64,000 nt of DNA from an uncultured Schumannella sp. (GCF_905479755.1 NZ_CAJQNT010000003.1:1-64000); one strand, 5' to 3'; counted from the stretch's first letter, positions 37,967 to 47,115 are shown. Program-made: numbers and translations. Notes: generated from the letters alone by a model not told the origin.

Positions 37967-39352
37967 CTAGCGGCCCACCCCGACCAGGAAAGACCATAGT
38001 TCATCAGAATACTCGGTCCAATTCCGCGTTGGACGGCTCCGCCCTGCGGCGGAGAGGCGATCGCGCACCGACGAGTCTCTCAGAATCAGGCCGAGTGCAC
38101 GGGCGACGTCGTGATCGTCGCGCGGGTCGACGAACAGTGCACCGCCGTCGCCGAGCTCACGCATGCTGCCGTAGCGCGAGGTGATGACGGGCGTTCCGAC
38201 CGCCAACGACTCCACGATCGGTAGCCCGTAGCCTTCGTGAAGCGAGGGGAACATGGTCACCGTCGCCTCTCGGTACAGCCGGTTCAGCGCTGCGTCGTCA
38301 ACGCCGCTCGCCTTCGCGACCGGACGCCCGATGCCCTGCAAGCGGTCGAGCTCCTGGACGAAGCGCTCCGATCGCCACGCGTTTCCTCCGACGAACACCA
38401 GTCGGAAGTCGAGCCCCTCGCGCCAGAGCAGTTCTGCTGCGTGGAGCACGGCGCCCTGGTTCTTGCGCGGCTCGGCGCTGCCAACGCAGAGCACGAGCGG
38501 GGTCTCGCCCGTCTCCGCGGGCACGTCCGAGCCGACGGCCTCCTGGGCGAGTGCGACGGTGCGCACCTCCGGGCCCTCGAGCCCGGCCGAGGAGATCATG
38601 CGTCGCCAGCCCGCGTACTCCTCCGTCGCGGCATCGGAGATGCCCGCGATCCGATCGAAGTGGGCGAGCGTCGCCAGATTGCGCGCGAAGGCCCCCGGCA
38701 TGCCGGGCCCCGTCGTCTCGGACATCGTCATCGGAACGCAGTCAAGCCCGATCGCGCTCGCACGGTTCGGACTGTGCTGCGCCAGCGCCTGCATGCGGTC
38801 GAGGCGCGAGCGCTCGGTGGCCAGCTCGACCAGGACGTACCGGGAGTCCCACGGAATAAGGACGTCGCGGTCGGCCCGCACCAGAGCCGAGCCATCGATC
38901 TCGAGTTCGACGAGGCGCTCGAAGTGAGTGTCCCAGCCGACCGCGAGGAACGCACGCGCGCCTGTCCACGACTCGAGCACTTTCCGTGCGACGCGCTGGA
39001 TGCCCGTTCCCAACCCGCTCACGAGAGTGTGGTGGGCGTCGACCAGCACTGCACCGGTGACGATCACTCTCGCCAGGCGACGGCGACGCACGCGCCGCGT
39101 GAGGAGAGCCGAGAAGCCGTTCAGCACACAATGACGGTGCCACCAGATGACCTCATCGGGGGTCGGAAGTCTCCCGTCGATCATCGCCAGAGCGAACCAG
39201 ACGTCCGACCGCGACGGCGCCGTGATCTGCGCGCTCAGCCGGGCACGGGCCTGACTCTCGGTCGCCGAGCGGGTGCCTAGCAGGGTTGCCTCGATCGCGC
39301 GGACGGCAGCGCCGACGCTGACTCGCAGCCGTGTCTCAACGCGCTCCGTCAT
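37967..39352 (-). CDS. GT4-family glycosyltransferase, tandem paralogue A
   Basis: A 461-residue enzyme. An N-terminal helical extension of about 90 residues (with DVWFALAMIDGRLPTPDEV) precedes the Rossmann lobes. Family motifs are SGLGTGIQRVAR, VLCVGSAEPRKNQ and FPSLHEGYGLPIVESLA. It overlaps paralogue B by ATGA and shares its extension pattern, GIQRV motif and domain order. It probably adds one sugar of the exported polysaccharide. Confidence 0.87.
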   Translation of the reverse strand: MTERVETRLRVSVGAAVRAIEATLLGTRSATESQARARLSAQITAPSRSDVWFALAMIDGRLPTPDEVIWWHRHCVLNGFSALLTRRVRRRRLARVIVTGAVLVDAHHTLVSGLGTGIQRVARKVLESWTGARAFLAVGWDTHFERLVELEIDGSALVRADRDVLIPWDSRYVLVELATERSRLDRMQALAQHSPNRASAIGLDCVPMTMSETTGPGMPGAFARNLATLAHFDRIAGISDAATEEYAGWRRMISSAGLEGPEVRTVALAQEAVGSDVPAETGETPLVLCVGSAEPRKNQGAVLHAAELLWREGLDFRLVFVGGNAWRSERFVQELDRLQGIGRPVAKASGVDDAALNRLYREATVTMFPSLHEGYGLPIVESLAVGTPVITSRYGSMRELGDGGALFVDPRDDHDVARALGLILRDSSVRDRLSAAGRSRPTRNWTEYSDELWSFLVGVGR

Positions 39353-40821
39353 CGTGCTCCTCCGAAGGCGTCCCAGGTCTGCTCGGCGTAGTCGTTCCAG
39401 CTGCGGTGCGGACGAGCTCGCGCCTCGGCGCGAAGCCGCTCGTACGCCTGCTCGTCCGTGAGCATGGACCTCAGCGCCGCGACGATCGCCTCATCGTCTC
39501 GAGGATCGACGACGACGCATCCGCCCGCGCTCGCCACCTCGGCCATGCTCCCGTAGGAGCTCGTGAGCACCGGTGTGCCATGCGCCAGCGCCTCCACGAT
39601 CGGCAGCCCGAAGCCCTCCTGCAGCGACGGGAACGCCACCACGCGAGCGGTGCTGTAGAGCTCGGCGAGCTCGGCGTCGCCGACATCGCGCCGCACCCTA
39701 ACGTCGACGCCGCGAGAGCGGGCTGCCGCCACGTCCGCGTCGAAGGCGCCGATGAAGCTCGCACTGCCGCGCCCAACCAGGTGAAGGCTGATCGGAATCC
39801 CCTCGCGCGTCAATCGCTCCGCGGCGAAGACCAGGGCACGCTGGTTCTTGCGTCCCTCGTGGCTGCCGACACACAGCACAAGACCGGACTGGCGAACAGG
39901 GTTGTCCCGATGCGAGGTCCCCGGGAACTCCCCCGGTAGCACGACGGCCTCGACCCGCGGGCCGGAGACGTCTTGAACGCGGACCGCGTCGACGAATCCG
40001 CGGAACTCCTCGCCGGCGGCGTCGCTGATCGTGACGACCGACGTCGCATACTTGACCAGCTCGAGATAGCGCGCGAACCGCTCGGACTCGAGTGCGGGCA
40101 GATGGTCGGCGCTTCCGAGCGGGATCGTGTCGTAGCCGATTAGATGGACCTCGGTGGAGGTGTGCTCAGCGATCGCGGCAAGCCAACGGCACGACGCGAC
40201 GCTCGGGACTTCGGTCACAATGATGCGTCCGCCGACGGGGACGACGAGGTCGGCGGTGTGCGGCGAAGCGATCTCGCCGCGCTCGCGGTCGGAGGAACCC
40301 CACTTGAGCACCCGATCGCGCTCGTGGTCGTACAGCCCGCGAAGGGCGCTGCCGTGGACGACCCACGCGACCAGCTCAATCTCGTGCGAGCCCTCCCAGC
40401 GCATGACGGTCTCGCGCACGACCCGCTGGATCCCACTGTTGTGCTCGTGCTTCGCGCAGAAGTCGACCTCGACGAGGGTTCCCCCGGGCACGAGCCGCAT
40501 CGGGCGGTCCCACGATCCCCGCTCGATCGCGGCATCGTGCACGACAGCGAGCGTCGCGTCGACTCGCGCATCCGAGTCGACGGCGAGCTCGATGGCGCGG
40601 CGCAGCGCGATGACGTCGTCGGATTCGGGGAACGCCCCGCTCAGACTCACGAAGAGCAGCCACAGGTTGTCACCGGTGGGCTGCGCGGCAACGGCATCCA
40701 CGAGGCCCCGCAGTCGCGCCAGCCGAGACGGCGCGTCGTCGACGCCCAGCCGCCGAAGCGCCAGCCCGATGCGCTGATCGAATGCCTCGTGACCGGTCGA
40801 GCCCGAACGACGCGGCATCAT
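39349..40821 (-). CDS. GT4-family glycosyltransferase, tandem paralogue B
   Basis: A 490-residue enzyme with an N-terminal extension of about 110 residues (NLWLLFVSLSGAFPESDDV), then SGIQRVVRE, VLCVGSHEGRKNQ and FPSLQEGFGLPIVEALA. It is clearly homologous to the next gene (paralogue A) yet diverged, as expected for enzymes making different linkages in a repeat. Its start overlaps the stop of the 70-codon gene upstream (ATGA). Confidence 0.87.
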   Translation of the reverse strand: MMPRRSGSTGHEAFDQRIGLALRRLGVDDAPSRLARLRGLVDAVAAQPTGDNLWLLFVSLSGAFPESDDVIALRRAIELAVDSDARVDATLAVVHDAAIERGSWDRPMRLVPGGTLVEVDFCAKHEHNSGIQRVVRETVMRWEGSHEIELVAWVVHGSALRGLYDHERDRVLKWGSSDRERGEIASPHTADLVVPVGGRIIVTEVPSVASCRWLAAIAEHTSTEVHLIGYDTIPLGSADHLPALESERFARYLELVKYATSVVTISDAAGEEFRGFVDAVRVQDVSGPRVEAVVLPGEFPGTSHRDNPVRQSGLVLCVGSHEGRKNQRALVFAAERLTREGIPISLHLVGRGSASFIGAFDADVAAARSRGVDVRVRRDVGDAELAELYSTARVVAFPSLQEGFGLPIVEALAHGTPVLTSSYGSMAEVASAGGCVVVDPRDDEAIVAALRSMLTDEQAYERLRAEARARPHRSWNDYAEQTWDAFGGAR

Positions 40822-41030
40822 GCGCGGCCCCGCAGCTTGCTCGCGGCGCGGTTGATCGCCAACGCAGCCGTTTCGCGTACCCCGACTTCAGCGACCTTCA
40901 GCCGTGCCCGCCGTGCGAGCGCGACGGGGCGCCCGAACCCCCGAGCCTGAGTCAATCCGACAATCTGGGCGCGACGCAACGAGCGCCGCTGCACCTCGGT
41001 CAGCCAGGCCTCGAGGTCGTCGTCGTTCAT
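40818..41030 (-). CDS. 70-residue basic helical protein, unknown
   Basis: A small protein starting MNDDDLEAWLTEV, all predicted helix, with a strongly basic second half (Arg/Ala-rich) and no membrane span. ATG 41030 follows GAGGAACCC, and its stop is coupled by ATGA to a GT4 gene, so it is probably translated. A longer reading to 41126 begins inside the predicted -10 and was rejected. It might be an assembly peptide for the glycosyltransferases; no family was recognised. Confidence 0.6.
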   Translation of the reverse strand: MNDDDLEAWLTEVQRRSLRRAQIVGLTQARGFGRPVALARRARLKVAEVGVRETAALAINRAASKLRGRA

Positions 41031-41124
41031 GGGTTCCTCACGTGCGAAGGGGCGGGCGGGATACGACGCCCGAACGGCGCACGCACCCCGCGCCGTTGCG
41101 ATCGCGACGAAGCGCGACTTCGAC

Positions 41125-41130
41125 ATTGTA
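41125..41130 (-). promoter_or_regulatory. Candidate -10 (TACAAT) of the glycan-export operon
   Basis: TACAAT on the minus strand, 94 bases before the 70-codon gene, is a five-of-six match to TATAAT. It would start a transcript through the two GT4 genes, the GT2 gene, the ABC exporter and the last GT4 gene. The -35 is not clear, and read-through from gmd is possible. Confidence 0.4.
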
Positions 41131-41186
41131 GGGGCGAACTCGGGGACGATTCCTGTGCACCGCGAGTAACGCCGCGGGGCAGCGTC

Positions 41187-42122
41187 TCAGTGCAGGTCGA
41201 CCTCGACCATGCGCGCGACGATCTCAGCGAATTCAACAGACGGTGCCCACCCGAGAACCTCCCGCGCGTGGGACGCGTCGCCAGCGAGCTCGGTCGCATC
41301 CGCTGCGCGGAAGAAGCGGGGATCGAGCTCGACGCGCTCCTGCCAGTCGACGATGTCGACCGCCGCGAAGGCGGCCGCGACGAAGTCGCGCACCGAGTGC
41401 GCCACCCCGGTCGCGATGACGAAGTCGTCGGCGTGATCGGCCGCCGCGCAGATCGCCCGCGCGTAGTCGGGCGCCCAGCCCCAGTCGCGCCGGGCGTCGA
41501 GGTTGCCCAGGGCGAGCTTGTCCTGCTCACCGCGCGCGATCGCGGCCACGCCGGACGTGATCTTCCGCGTGACGAAGGAGGTGGGGCGCCGGGGCGACTC
41601 GTGATTGAAGAGGATCATGTTGCTCGCCGCGACCCCGCGCGAGCGCGCGATCTGAACAGCAGCATGCGCGTGCGCCTTGGCGGCCCCGTACGGTGAGACG
41701 GGCGCGATCGGCGTGCGCTCGTTCTGGGGCGAGGCTGCCGGTTCGCCGAAGATCTCTGCGCTCGACGCGTGCACGAACGCCGTGCTCGATCCCTCGATGG
41801 CGTCCAGTAGCACGATGGTCGCGATCGACAGTGCCCGGGCGTAGTCAACAGGCCGCGACCACGACTCTCCCACGCTCGTGAGCCCGCCGAGGTGGAACAC
41901 CACGTCGGGGTTCGTCTGCTCGACGGCGGCGCGCAACGACGCCTCATCCATCAGATCGGCTTCGTGGAAGGTGATCGCGCTGGCAACCGCCGGGTCCCAC
42001 GGGAGGGTGCGGTCTCCCGGCCGCACCGCACCATGGACGTCCCACCCGCCATCCGCGGTCAGCAGGTCGGCGAGGTAGCTTCCGGTCTGGCCGGTGACTC
42101 CCGTGATGAGCGCGGTGCGCAC
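41187..42122 (-). CDS. GDP-mannose 4,6-dehydratase-like SDR (second copy)
   Basis: A 311-residue extended SDR protein with TGVTGQTGSYLAD, HASSAEIFGEP, catalytic SPYGAAK, FNHESPRRP and NLDARRDWGWAPDY, i.e. GMD-type motifs. It is eight bases downstream of a fuller GMD and shorter. It could be the reductase (Rmd) that completes GDP-D-rhamnose, or a 4-epimerase/reductase for another 6-deoxyhexose; however, the NHESP stretch is of dehydratase rather than typical Rmd type. Function is therefore left open. Confidence 0.8.
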   Translation of the reverse strand: MRTALITGVTGQTGSYLADLLTADGGWDVHGAVRPGDRTLPWDPAVASAITFHEADLMDEASLRAAVEQTNPDVVFHLGGLTSVGESWSRPVDYARALSIATIVLLDAIEGSSTAFVHASSAEIFGEPAASPQNERTPIAPVSPYGAAKAHAHAAVQIARSRGVAASNMILFNHESPRRPTSFVTRKITSGVAAIARGEQDKLALGNLDARRDWGWAPDYARAICAAADHADDFVIATGVAHSVRDFVAAAFAAVDIVDWQERVELDPRFFRAADATELAGDASHAREVLGWAPSVEFAEIVARMVEVDLH

Positions 42123-42130
42123 GATTCAGC

Positions 42131-43114
42131 TCAGGCTTCGCCCGCGGCGACTCGTGCCACGTCGGCGTCGACCATCATCTTGACCAGCGTCGGGAAGTCC
42201 ACCTCGGGCTTCCAGCCAAGACCCTCGCGCGCCTTCGTCGAATCGCCGATCAGCAAGTCGACCTCAGCGGGACGGAAGAAAGCCGGGTCCTGGTAGACGT
42301 GCTTCTCCCACTCCTCGATGCCGACGTGGCGGAACGCGATGTCGAGGTATTCGCGCACCGAGTGGGTCTCGTTGGTCGAGACAACGTAGTCATCGGCCTC
42401 GTCGGCCTGCAGCATGCGCCACATCGCGTCAACGTAGTCGCCCGCGAAACCCCAGTCGCGCTTCGCGTCGAGGTTGCCGAGCGCGATCTGGTCCTGCTTG
42501 CCCGCGGCGATCTTGGCGACCGCGAGGCTGATCTTGCGCGTCACGAACTCCGGTCCGCGCATCGGCGACTCGTGGTTGAACAGGATGCCGCTGGACGCGT
42601 GCATGCCGTAGGACTCGCGATAGTTGATGGTCATGTAGTGGCCGAAGACCTTGGCGACGCCGTAGGGCGAACGAGGCCAGAGCAGGGTCTCTTCGCGCTG
42701 CGGAACCTGCTGGACCTTGCCGAACATTTCGGAACTCGAGGCCTGGTAGAAGCGCACCTTCTTCGCGTCGTCGCCCGAGTACAGGCGCACCGCCTCCAAC
42801 GCATTCAGGACGCCCTTGCCGGTGACGTCGCTCGTGAGCATCGCGTTCTCCCAGGAATACGCGACGAAGGAGATCGCACCGAGGTTGTAGAACTCGTCGG
42901 GCTTGGACGCCTCGAGCGCACGCAACAGGCTCGACACATCGAGGAGGTCCCCCGTCAAGATCTTGACGTCGGGGAGTTCACGACGCAGGAAGTCGATCTT
43001 GGGGTTGTTCTGACCGCGGACGAGACCGTAGACCTCGTACCCCTTGCTCAGCAGCAGCTTGCTCAGGTAATAGCCGTCCTGGCCGGTGACGCCGGTGATG
43101 AGCGCACGCTTCAT
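42131..43114 (-). CDS. gmd: GDP-mannose 4,6-dehydratase
   Basis: A 327-residue enzyme converting GDP-mannose to GDP-4-keto-6-deoxymannose. Motifs: TGVTGQDGYYL (NADP site), SSSEMFGKVQ, catalytic SPYGVAK, FNHESPMRG and NLDAKRDWGFAGDY. First gene of the minus-strand glycan operon; GAGAGACC precedes the ATG. A candidate -10 (TATTAT, 43201-43206 on this strand) lies about 85 bases upstream. Substrate supply starts from ManA, with manB and manC elsewhere in the genome. Confidence 0.93.
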   Translation of the reverse strand: MKRALITGVTGQDGYYLSKLLLSKGYEVYGLVRGQNNPKIDFLRRELPDVKILTGDLLDVSSLLRALEASKPDEFYNLGAISFVAYSWENAMLTSDVTGKGVLNALEAVRLYSGDDAKKVRFYQASSSEMFGKVQQVPQREETLLWPRSPYGVAKVFGHYMTINYRESYGMHASSGILFNHESPMRGPEFVTRKISLAVAKIAAGKQDQIALGNLDAKRDWGFAGDYVDAMWRMLQADEADDYVVSTNETHSVREYLDIAFRHVGIEEWEKHVYQDPAFFRPAEVDLLIGDSTKAREGLGWKPEVDFPTLVKMMVDADVARVAAGEA

Positions 43115-43244
43115 GTGGTGGTCTCTCGTTTCTGTGTCCGTCGCAGATCTTCCGCTCCGCGGCTGCGGCCCAGATAGTCGGGCGGGGAATCAATCAAGCG
43201 ATAATAGCGCGCTCAACCCGGGGCCAGACCGCACGCAGATGGGG

Positions 43245-43252
43245 CATAATGT
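43245..43252 (+). promoter_or_regulatory. Candidate -10 (CATAAT/TAATGT) near the GT4 start
   Basis: CATAAT (43245-43250) and the overlapping TAATGT (43247-43252) lie 9 and 7 bases before the ATG at 43260, where no ribosome-binding site is visible, so the transcript is probably leaderless or nearly so. Confidence 0.4.
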
Positions 43253-43259
43253 AGGCGCC

Positions 43260-44420
43260 ATGCCTGGCCCCACATTGCCGCGCTCCTCCGGGCGCCACAC
43301 CGTTCTCGTCGATGCGACCTCGTTGCCGGCGAACCTCGGTGGAGTCGGACGCTACCTCGAGAAGCTGATTCCCGAACTCGCAGGCACCGACTGGAATGTG
43401 GTCGTTGCGGTTCAGCCGCGTGATGTCGACTGGCTCGAACGCATCGCTCCAGACACCCGACCGATCGTGGTCGGGCGGCTTGCGGCATCGCGGCCGGGGC
43501 GGCTTGTGTGGGAGCAAGCAGGGCTCCCGGCCCTGGCCCGACGCATCGGTGCGGACGTGATCCACTCGCCCCACTACACAATGCCGTTGCTCACACGGCG
43601 ACCAGTCGTGGTCACTCTTCACGACGCGACGTTCTTCAGCCATCCAGAGCTACACGGTCGTCTGAAGCGGCGATTCTTTCGTGCGTGGTCGCGCGTCGCC
43701 CTCCGGCGAGCAAGCGCATGCCTCGTCCCGAGCGAGGCGACGCGTGACGAACTCGAACGCTATCTCGGGGCTCGCGCACGCTCCTGCCGCGTCATCCCAC
43801 ACGGTGTTGACCGCGATGACTTCTTCCCTCCGACCGACGACGCCCGCAGCGCTGCCGAGAGGCTCGTCGGGGTCTCGACGTGGATCATGTTCCTCGGAAC
43901 GATCGAGCCACGAAAGAACGTCCCCGCTCTGATCCGCGGGTATCTCGCGGCTCGCAGCTCGTCGGACTCCTTGCACGAGTCGCGACTCGTACTCGCGGGC
44001 GGGGCGGGTTGGGACGATAGCGTCGAGCGGTTGGTGAACGCCTCAGGCGGGCGCGTCGTGCGGCTCGGCTACGTCGAGAAGTCGCAGCTTCCGGGGCTGC
44101 TGGGTGGAGCCGCCCTTGTCGCCTACCCTTCGCTCGGTGAGGGGTTCGGGTTGCCGGTTCTTGAAGCAATGGCATGTGGCGCAGCCGTCCTCACAACGAG
44201 GCTTCTTGCGCTGCCCGAAGTGGGCGGCGATGCCGTCGCGTACACCGAGCCTGACCCGGAGTCGATCGCGGCGGCGCTCACGGCGCTCATGGCTGACGAG
44301 CCGCGGCGCCAGTCGCTACGGCAGGCCGCGATCACCCGCGCCAGCTCATACACGTGGGCTCGCGCTGCGAGCGACCATCGCGCTGCATTCGAATTCGCAC
44401 GCACGGGGGCCGCCACATGA
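43260..44420 (+). CDS. GT4-family glycosyltransferase
   Basis: A 386-residue enzyme (VDATSLPANLGGVGRYLEKL; MFLGTIEPRKNV; YPSLGEGFGLPVLEAMA). The family includes mannosyl- and rhamnosyltransferases. Start at ATG 43260; an earlier in-frame ATG at 43239 is possible. It is coupled by ATGA to a WbbL-like rhamnosyltransferase and diverges from gmd. From here on base composition becomes visibly less GC-rich than in the flanks. Confidence 0.87.
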   Translation: MPGPTLPRSSGRHTVLVDATSLPANLGGVGRYLEKLIPELAGTDWNVVVAVQPRDVDWLERIAPDTRPIVVGRLAASRPGRLVWEQAGLPALARRIGADVIHSPHYTMPLLTRRPVVVTLHDATFFSHPELHGRLKRRFFRAWSRVALRRASACLVPSEATRDELERYLGARARSCRVIPHGVDRDDFFPPTDDARSAAERLVGVSTWIMFLGTIEPRKNVPALIRGYLAARSSSDSLHESRLVLAGGAGWDDSVERLVNASGGRVVRLGYVEKSQLPGLLGGAALVAYPSLGEGFGLPVLEAMACGAAVLTTRLLALPEVGGDAVAYTEPDPESIAAALTALMADEPRRQSLRQAAITRASSYTWARAASDHRAAFEFARTGAAT

Positions 44421-45307
44421 CCGATCTCACCCGACTCGCGATCGTCGTCGTCACGTATTCGCCGGGCGATCAACTGCGACGCTTCGTTAGCTCTCTGGAT
44501 CGCCATTACCCGGGCGCTCGATTGATCCTCAGCGACAACGGATCAACGGACGGCGTTCCCCAGGAGGTCGTCGCCGCACGGCCGAACACCGAGCTCCTCA
44601 TCGATATGAGCAACCCGGGGTACGGAGCAGCGGTCAACGCGGCAGCACGCGCTGCGGAGGGAAGTCTCGACTGGCTCCTGGTCTGCAATCCCGACGTCGA
44701 GTTGGCGGAGGGGTCGATCGAGGCGCTCCGAGCGGCTCTCGAGAACGACTCGCGGGCTGCCTCGGCCGGACCTCGGATCTTCAACACCGATGGATCCGTC
44801 TACCCGTCGGCACGGCAACTTCCGTCGTTCCGCGTCGGCATCGGCCATGCGCTGTTCGTCAACAGCTGGCCCGGCAACCCCTGGACGCGCCGATACCTCC
44901 GATCTGACGTCTCGCAGTCGGACTCGATCGCGGAAAGCGGATGGCTGTCCGGCGCATGCCTTCTGCTTCGATTGCGCCCATTCGCCGATATCGGCGGATT
45001 CGACGACGACTTCTTCATGTACTTCGAAGACGTCGACCTCGCTCGCAGACTCGGCGATGCGGGCTGGGTCAACCTTTTCGTCCCTGACGCGCACGTGCTT
45101 CACGTCGGCGGGGTGACGGCCAACCAGCATCGCAAGCGGACGCTGCGAGCGCATCACGAGAGCGCCTATCTGTATCTCCGGAAGAAGTATCCCCACGTCT
45201 GGCTACGCCCGGTGCTGTGGGCGGTGCGAGCAGCGCTCTCCATCCGGCTCCACACCGCACTTCGACGGGCGTCGAAATCCGCGCGGCAGGCCCCGTATCC
45301 GTCCTAG
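44417..45307 (+). CDS. GT2 rhamnosyltransferase-like protein (WbbL-like)
   Basis: A 296-residue GT2 enzyme with VVVTYSPGDQL, LSDNGSTDG, NPGYGAAVNAA, CNPDVEL and FFMYFEDVDLARRL. The set matches WbbL, which in mycobacteria adds L-rhamnose to decaprenyl-PP-GlcNAc as the linker for arabinogalactan. Donor dTDP-L-rhamnose is made by the rml genes of the same island. Whether it makes a linker or a side chain here cannot be decided from sequence. Confidence 0.85.
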   Translation: MTDLTRLAIVVVTYSPGDQLRRFVSSLDRHYPGARLILSDNGSTDGVPQEVVAARPNTELLIDMSNPGYGAAVNAAARAAEGSLDWLLVCNPDVELAEGSIEALRAALENDSRAASAGPRIFNTDGSVYPSARQLPSFRVGIGHALFVNSWPGNPWTRRYLRSDVSQSDSIAESGWLSGACLLLRLRPFADIGGFDDDFFMYFEDVDLARRLGDAGWVNLFVPDAHVLHVGGVTANQHRKRTLRAHHESAYLYLRKKYPHVWLRPVLWAVRAALSIRLHTALRRASKSARQAPYPS

Positions 45308-45341
45308 TCGGATCGCCTCTCTTGGACCAAGATAGCCCGCG

Positions 45342-46970
45342 CTACGGGCACGGCAACCTCACCACCTCGGTCGGGACGATTCGCGCGTTCGTCACGACGC
45401 TGCTCTCCACGTCGTCTTCCGCTGCTCCCGCAAAACTGACCGTGACGACCGCGTGACCGCGAGGGTCGATCCGAACGTGCGCTGTGGCGGCATCCCTGCC
45501 CTCGACGGTCGGCTGTCCCAGGGTTACCGAGTCCGCGCCACCGAGCTCCGAGATCTCCCCGCCGATCGGGCCCAACACGATCAGATCGCGTTCGACCGCC
45601 AGGGTGCCGGCGTCGAGCGAAATCACGAGTTGTTGCTCGGAGGCACAGCCCTGCGACAGCAGTTCGATGCCGACGGAGACGGGGGTGCGGAGCTGGGCCT
45701 CCGCGTGATCAACGACGAAGACACCGAAGCTGGTCGACGCCGCGTCAACCACCGCGAAGTCACCGGACAACGAAGTGGAGGCGAGAGCCTCCTGCTCCAC
45801 CGCATCCGAACTCCACATCTTCAGACGTCGCTCGTCACGCAGCGCAACTGCCGAAGCCAGGAAACCGCGGCTTGCTCCCTCACCGGCCACGACCGCTGAG
45901 ACTGTCACCTCGAGCACCGCCGTCGCGTCGCCTCCATCGACGGAGGATGCCCCGTCTGCCGTTTCTCGCAGGCTTTCGCCCGACAGCAGCGTGCCGTTGG
46001 AGGTCGTGATCGGGCCAGTGGCATCGAGAAGGTAGGCGAGCCCGACCAAGTCGATCGCAAGCACAGCATCGACGTCACGACCCCACACCGAGCCGAGCGC
46101 CAACGATGCCTCGCGCGCGTACGCCGGGAAGCCGGGACTCCGCTCCAATTCGCGGAACTGCGGAGTGTCAAGGCCTGCCTCGGCGGCGGTCATCGGAGCG
46201 CTGACATCGATTGCGCCAGCACTCATCGTCACTTCGAGAACACCGAGGGCTTGGCCGCCGATCGCGGTATCAACACCGCTGTCCAAGAGCACCACCGCGT
46301 AGCCGCGCTGCCCCTCGAGGCCGATGGCGGGTTCAATCAACTGCAACACGCCAACGGCGCGCAGTGCCGACTCGTCCGCAGAGACGACCTGCGCCAGAAG
46401 CCGCGTTATCACCCCACGGACCGGCCCTAGCGCCGCCGTCTGGTCGATAGCTTCGATTCGGGCACGCAATTCGTGCAACCCACCCGTGGCAGAGCCAGCA
46501 GCGGCCACCAGGGTCTCGATCGCTTCGAGATCGATCTGGCCGTCGTTCGGACGCAGCGCATCGAGAGACAGATCCTGCGCGTCGTTCGCGAGCGGCAGCA
46601 AGCCATCACCGACGAAGTCGTCGAGCGCCGCTGTGAGTTCGTGCACGCTCGCGAGGCTGCCGCCGACGACCGGTGCGGATTCGAGGGCTTGCCAGATCGG
46701 GTCGCTCATCATCGAGCGGGCCACCCCGAGATCGTGATCGATCTCTTCGATGGCGACCGGCAGCGTCAGGAAGTTTAGACTCGCCAGACTCGAGGTGATG
46801 TCACCGATTCGCGACTGTGCGTTGACGAGCGCGTCGTACGCGATAAACGCCCGAACGCCGATCCAGGCCGAAAGCGATAGCGCGACGATAGCGAGTGCCC
46901 CCGCAAAAGTGCGTACCCAGCGGCGCGCCCCGGAAAGCCTTGGTTGGCGATAGCCCGGAAGCGAGTCCAT
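45342..46970 (-). CDS. DUF4012 domain protein, membrane-anchored
   Basis: A 542-residue protein (ATG 46970, AGAGGACG upstream) with one N-terminal span at about 20-42 and a large extracytoplasmic part matching the actinobacterial DUF4012 pattern (QRGYAVVLLDSGVDTA, ELERSPGFPAYAREASLALGSVWG). DUF4012 genes are recurrent in surface-polysaccharide loci; the fold resembles LytR-CpsA-Psr proteins, so a glycan ligase or anchor role is possible but unproven. It converges on the WbbL-like gene. Confidence 0.85.
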   Translation of the reverse strand: MDSLPGYRQPRLSGARRWVRTFAGALAIVALSLSAWIGVRAFIAYDALVNAQSRIGDITSSLASLNFLTLPVAIEEIDHDLGVARSMMSDPIWQALESAPVVGGSLASVHELTAALDDFVGDGLLPLANDAQDLSLDALRPNDGQIDLEAIETLVAAAGSATGGLHELRARIEAIDQTAALGPVRGVITRLLAQVVSADESALRAVGVLQLIEPAIGLEGQRGYAVVLLDSGVDTAIGGQALGVLEVTMSAGAIDVSAPMTAAEAGLDTPQFRELERSPGFPAYAREASLALGSVWGRDVDAVLAIDLVGLAYLLDATGPITTSNGTLLSGESLRETADGASSVDGGDATAVLEVTVSAVVAGEGASRGFLASAVALRDERRLKMWSSDAVEQEALASTSLSGDFAVVDAASTSFGVFVVDHAEAQLRTPVSVGIELLSQGCASEQQLVISLDAGTLAVERDLIVLGPIGGEISELGGADSVTLGQPTVEGRDAATAHVRIDPRGHAVVTVSFAGAAEDDVESSVVTNARIVPTEVVRLPCP

Positions 46971-47115
46971 GCGCACGTCCTCTCGTCTCGGCCGCGGCAC
47001 AGCGCGCGCCGCGTTTCGATCTTGTCATCTCGGCGCACCTGTTCTCGACAGTAGAGTGACGGTTGGCGTTGTCGGTATTCGGCATGGTCCAGCCATCGTG
47101 CCTTTCGGAGTTGCC

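Noticed and set aside
40818-41126. 102-residue version of the small protein before the GT4 pair
   Set aside because: Its ATG lies within the predicted -10 hexamer TACAAT and lacks a ribosome-binding site; ATG 41030 fits better.
45320-45332. TCTTGG-A-CCAAGA palindrome as a terminator between WbbL-like and DUF4012 genes
   Set aside because: A one-base loop cannot form a hairpin and there is no T-tract; left unannotated.
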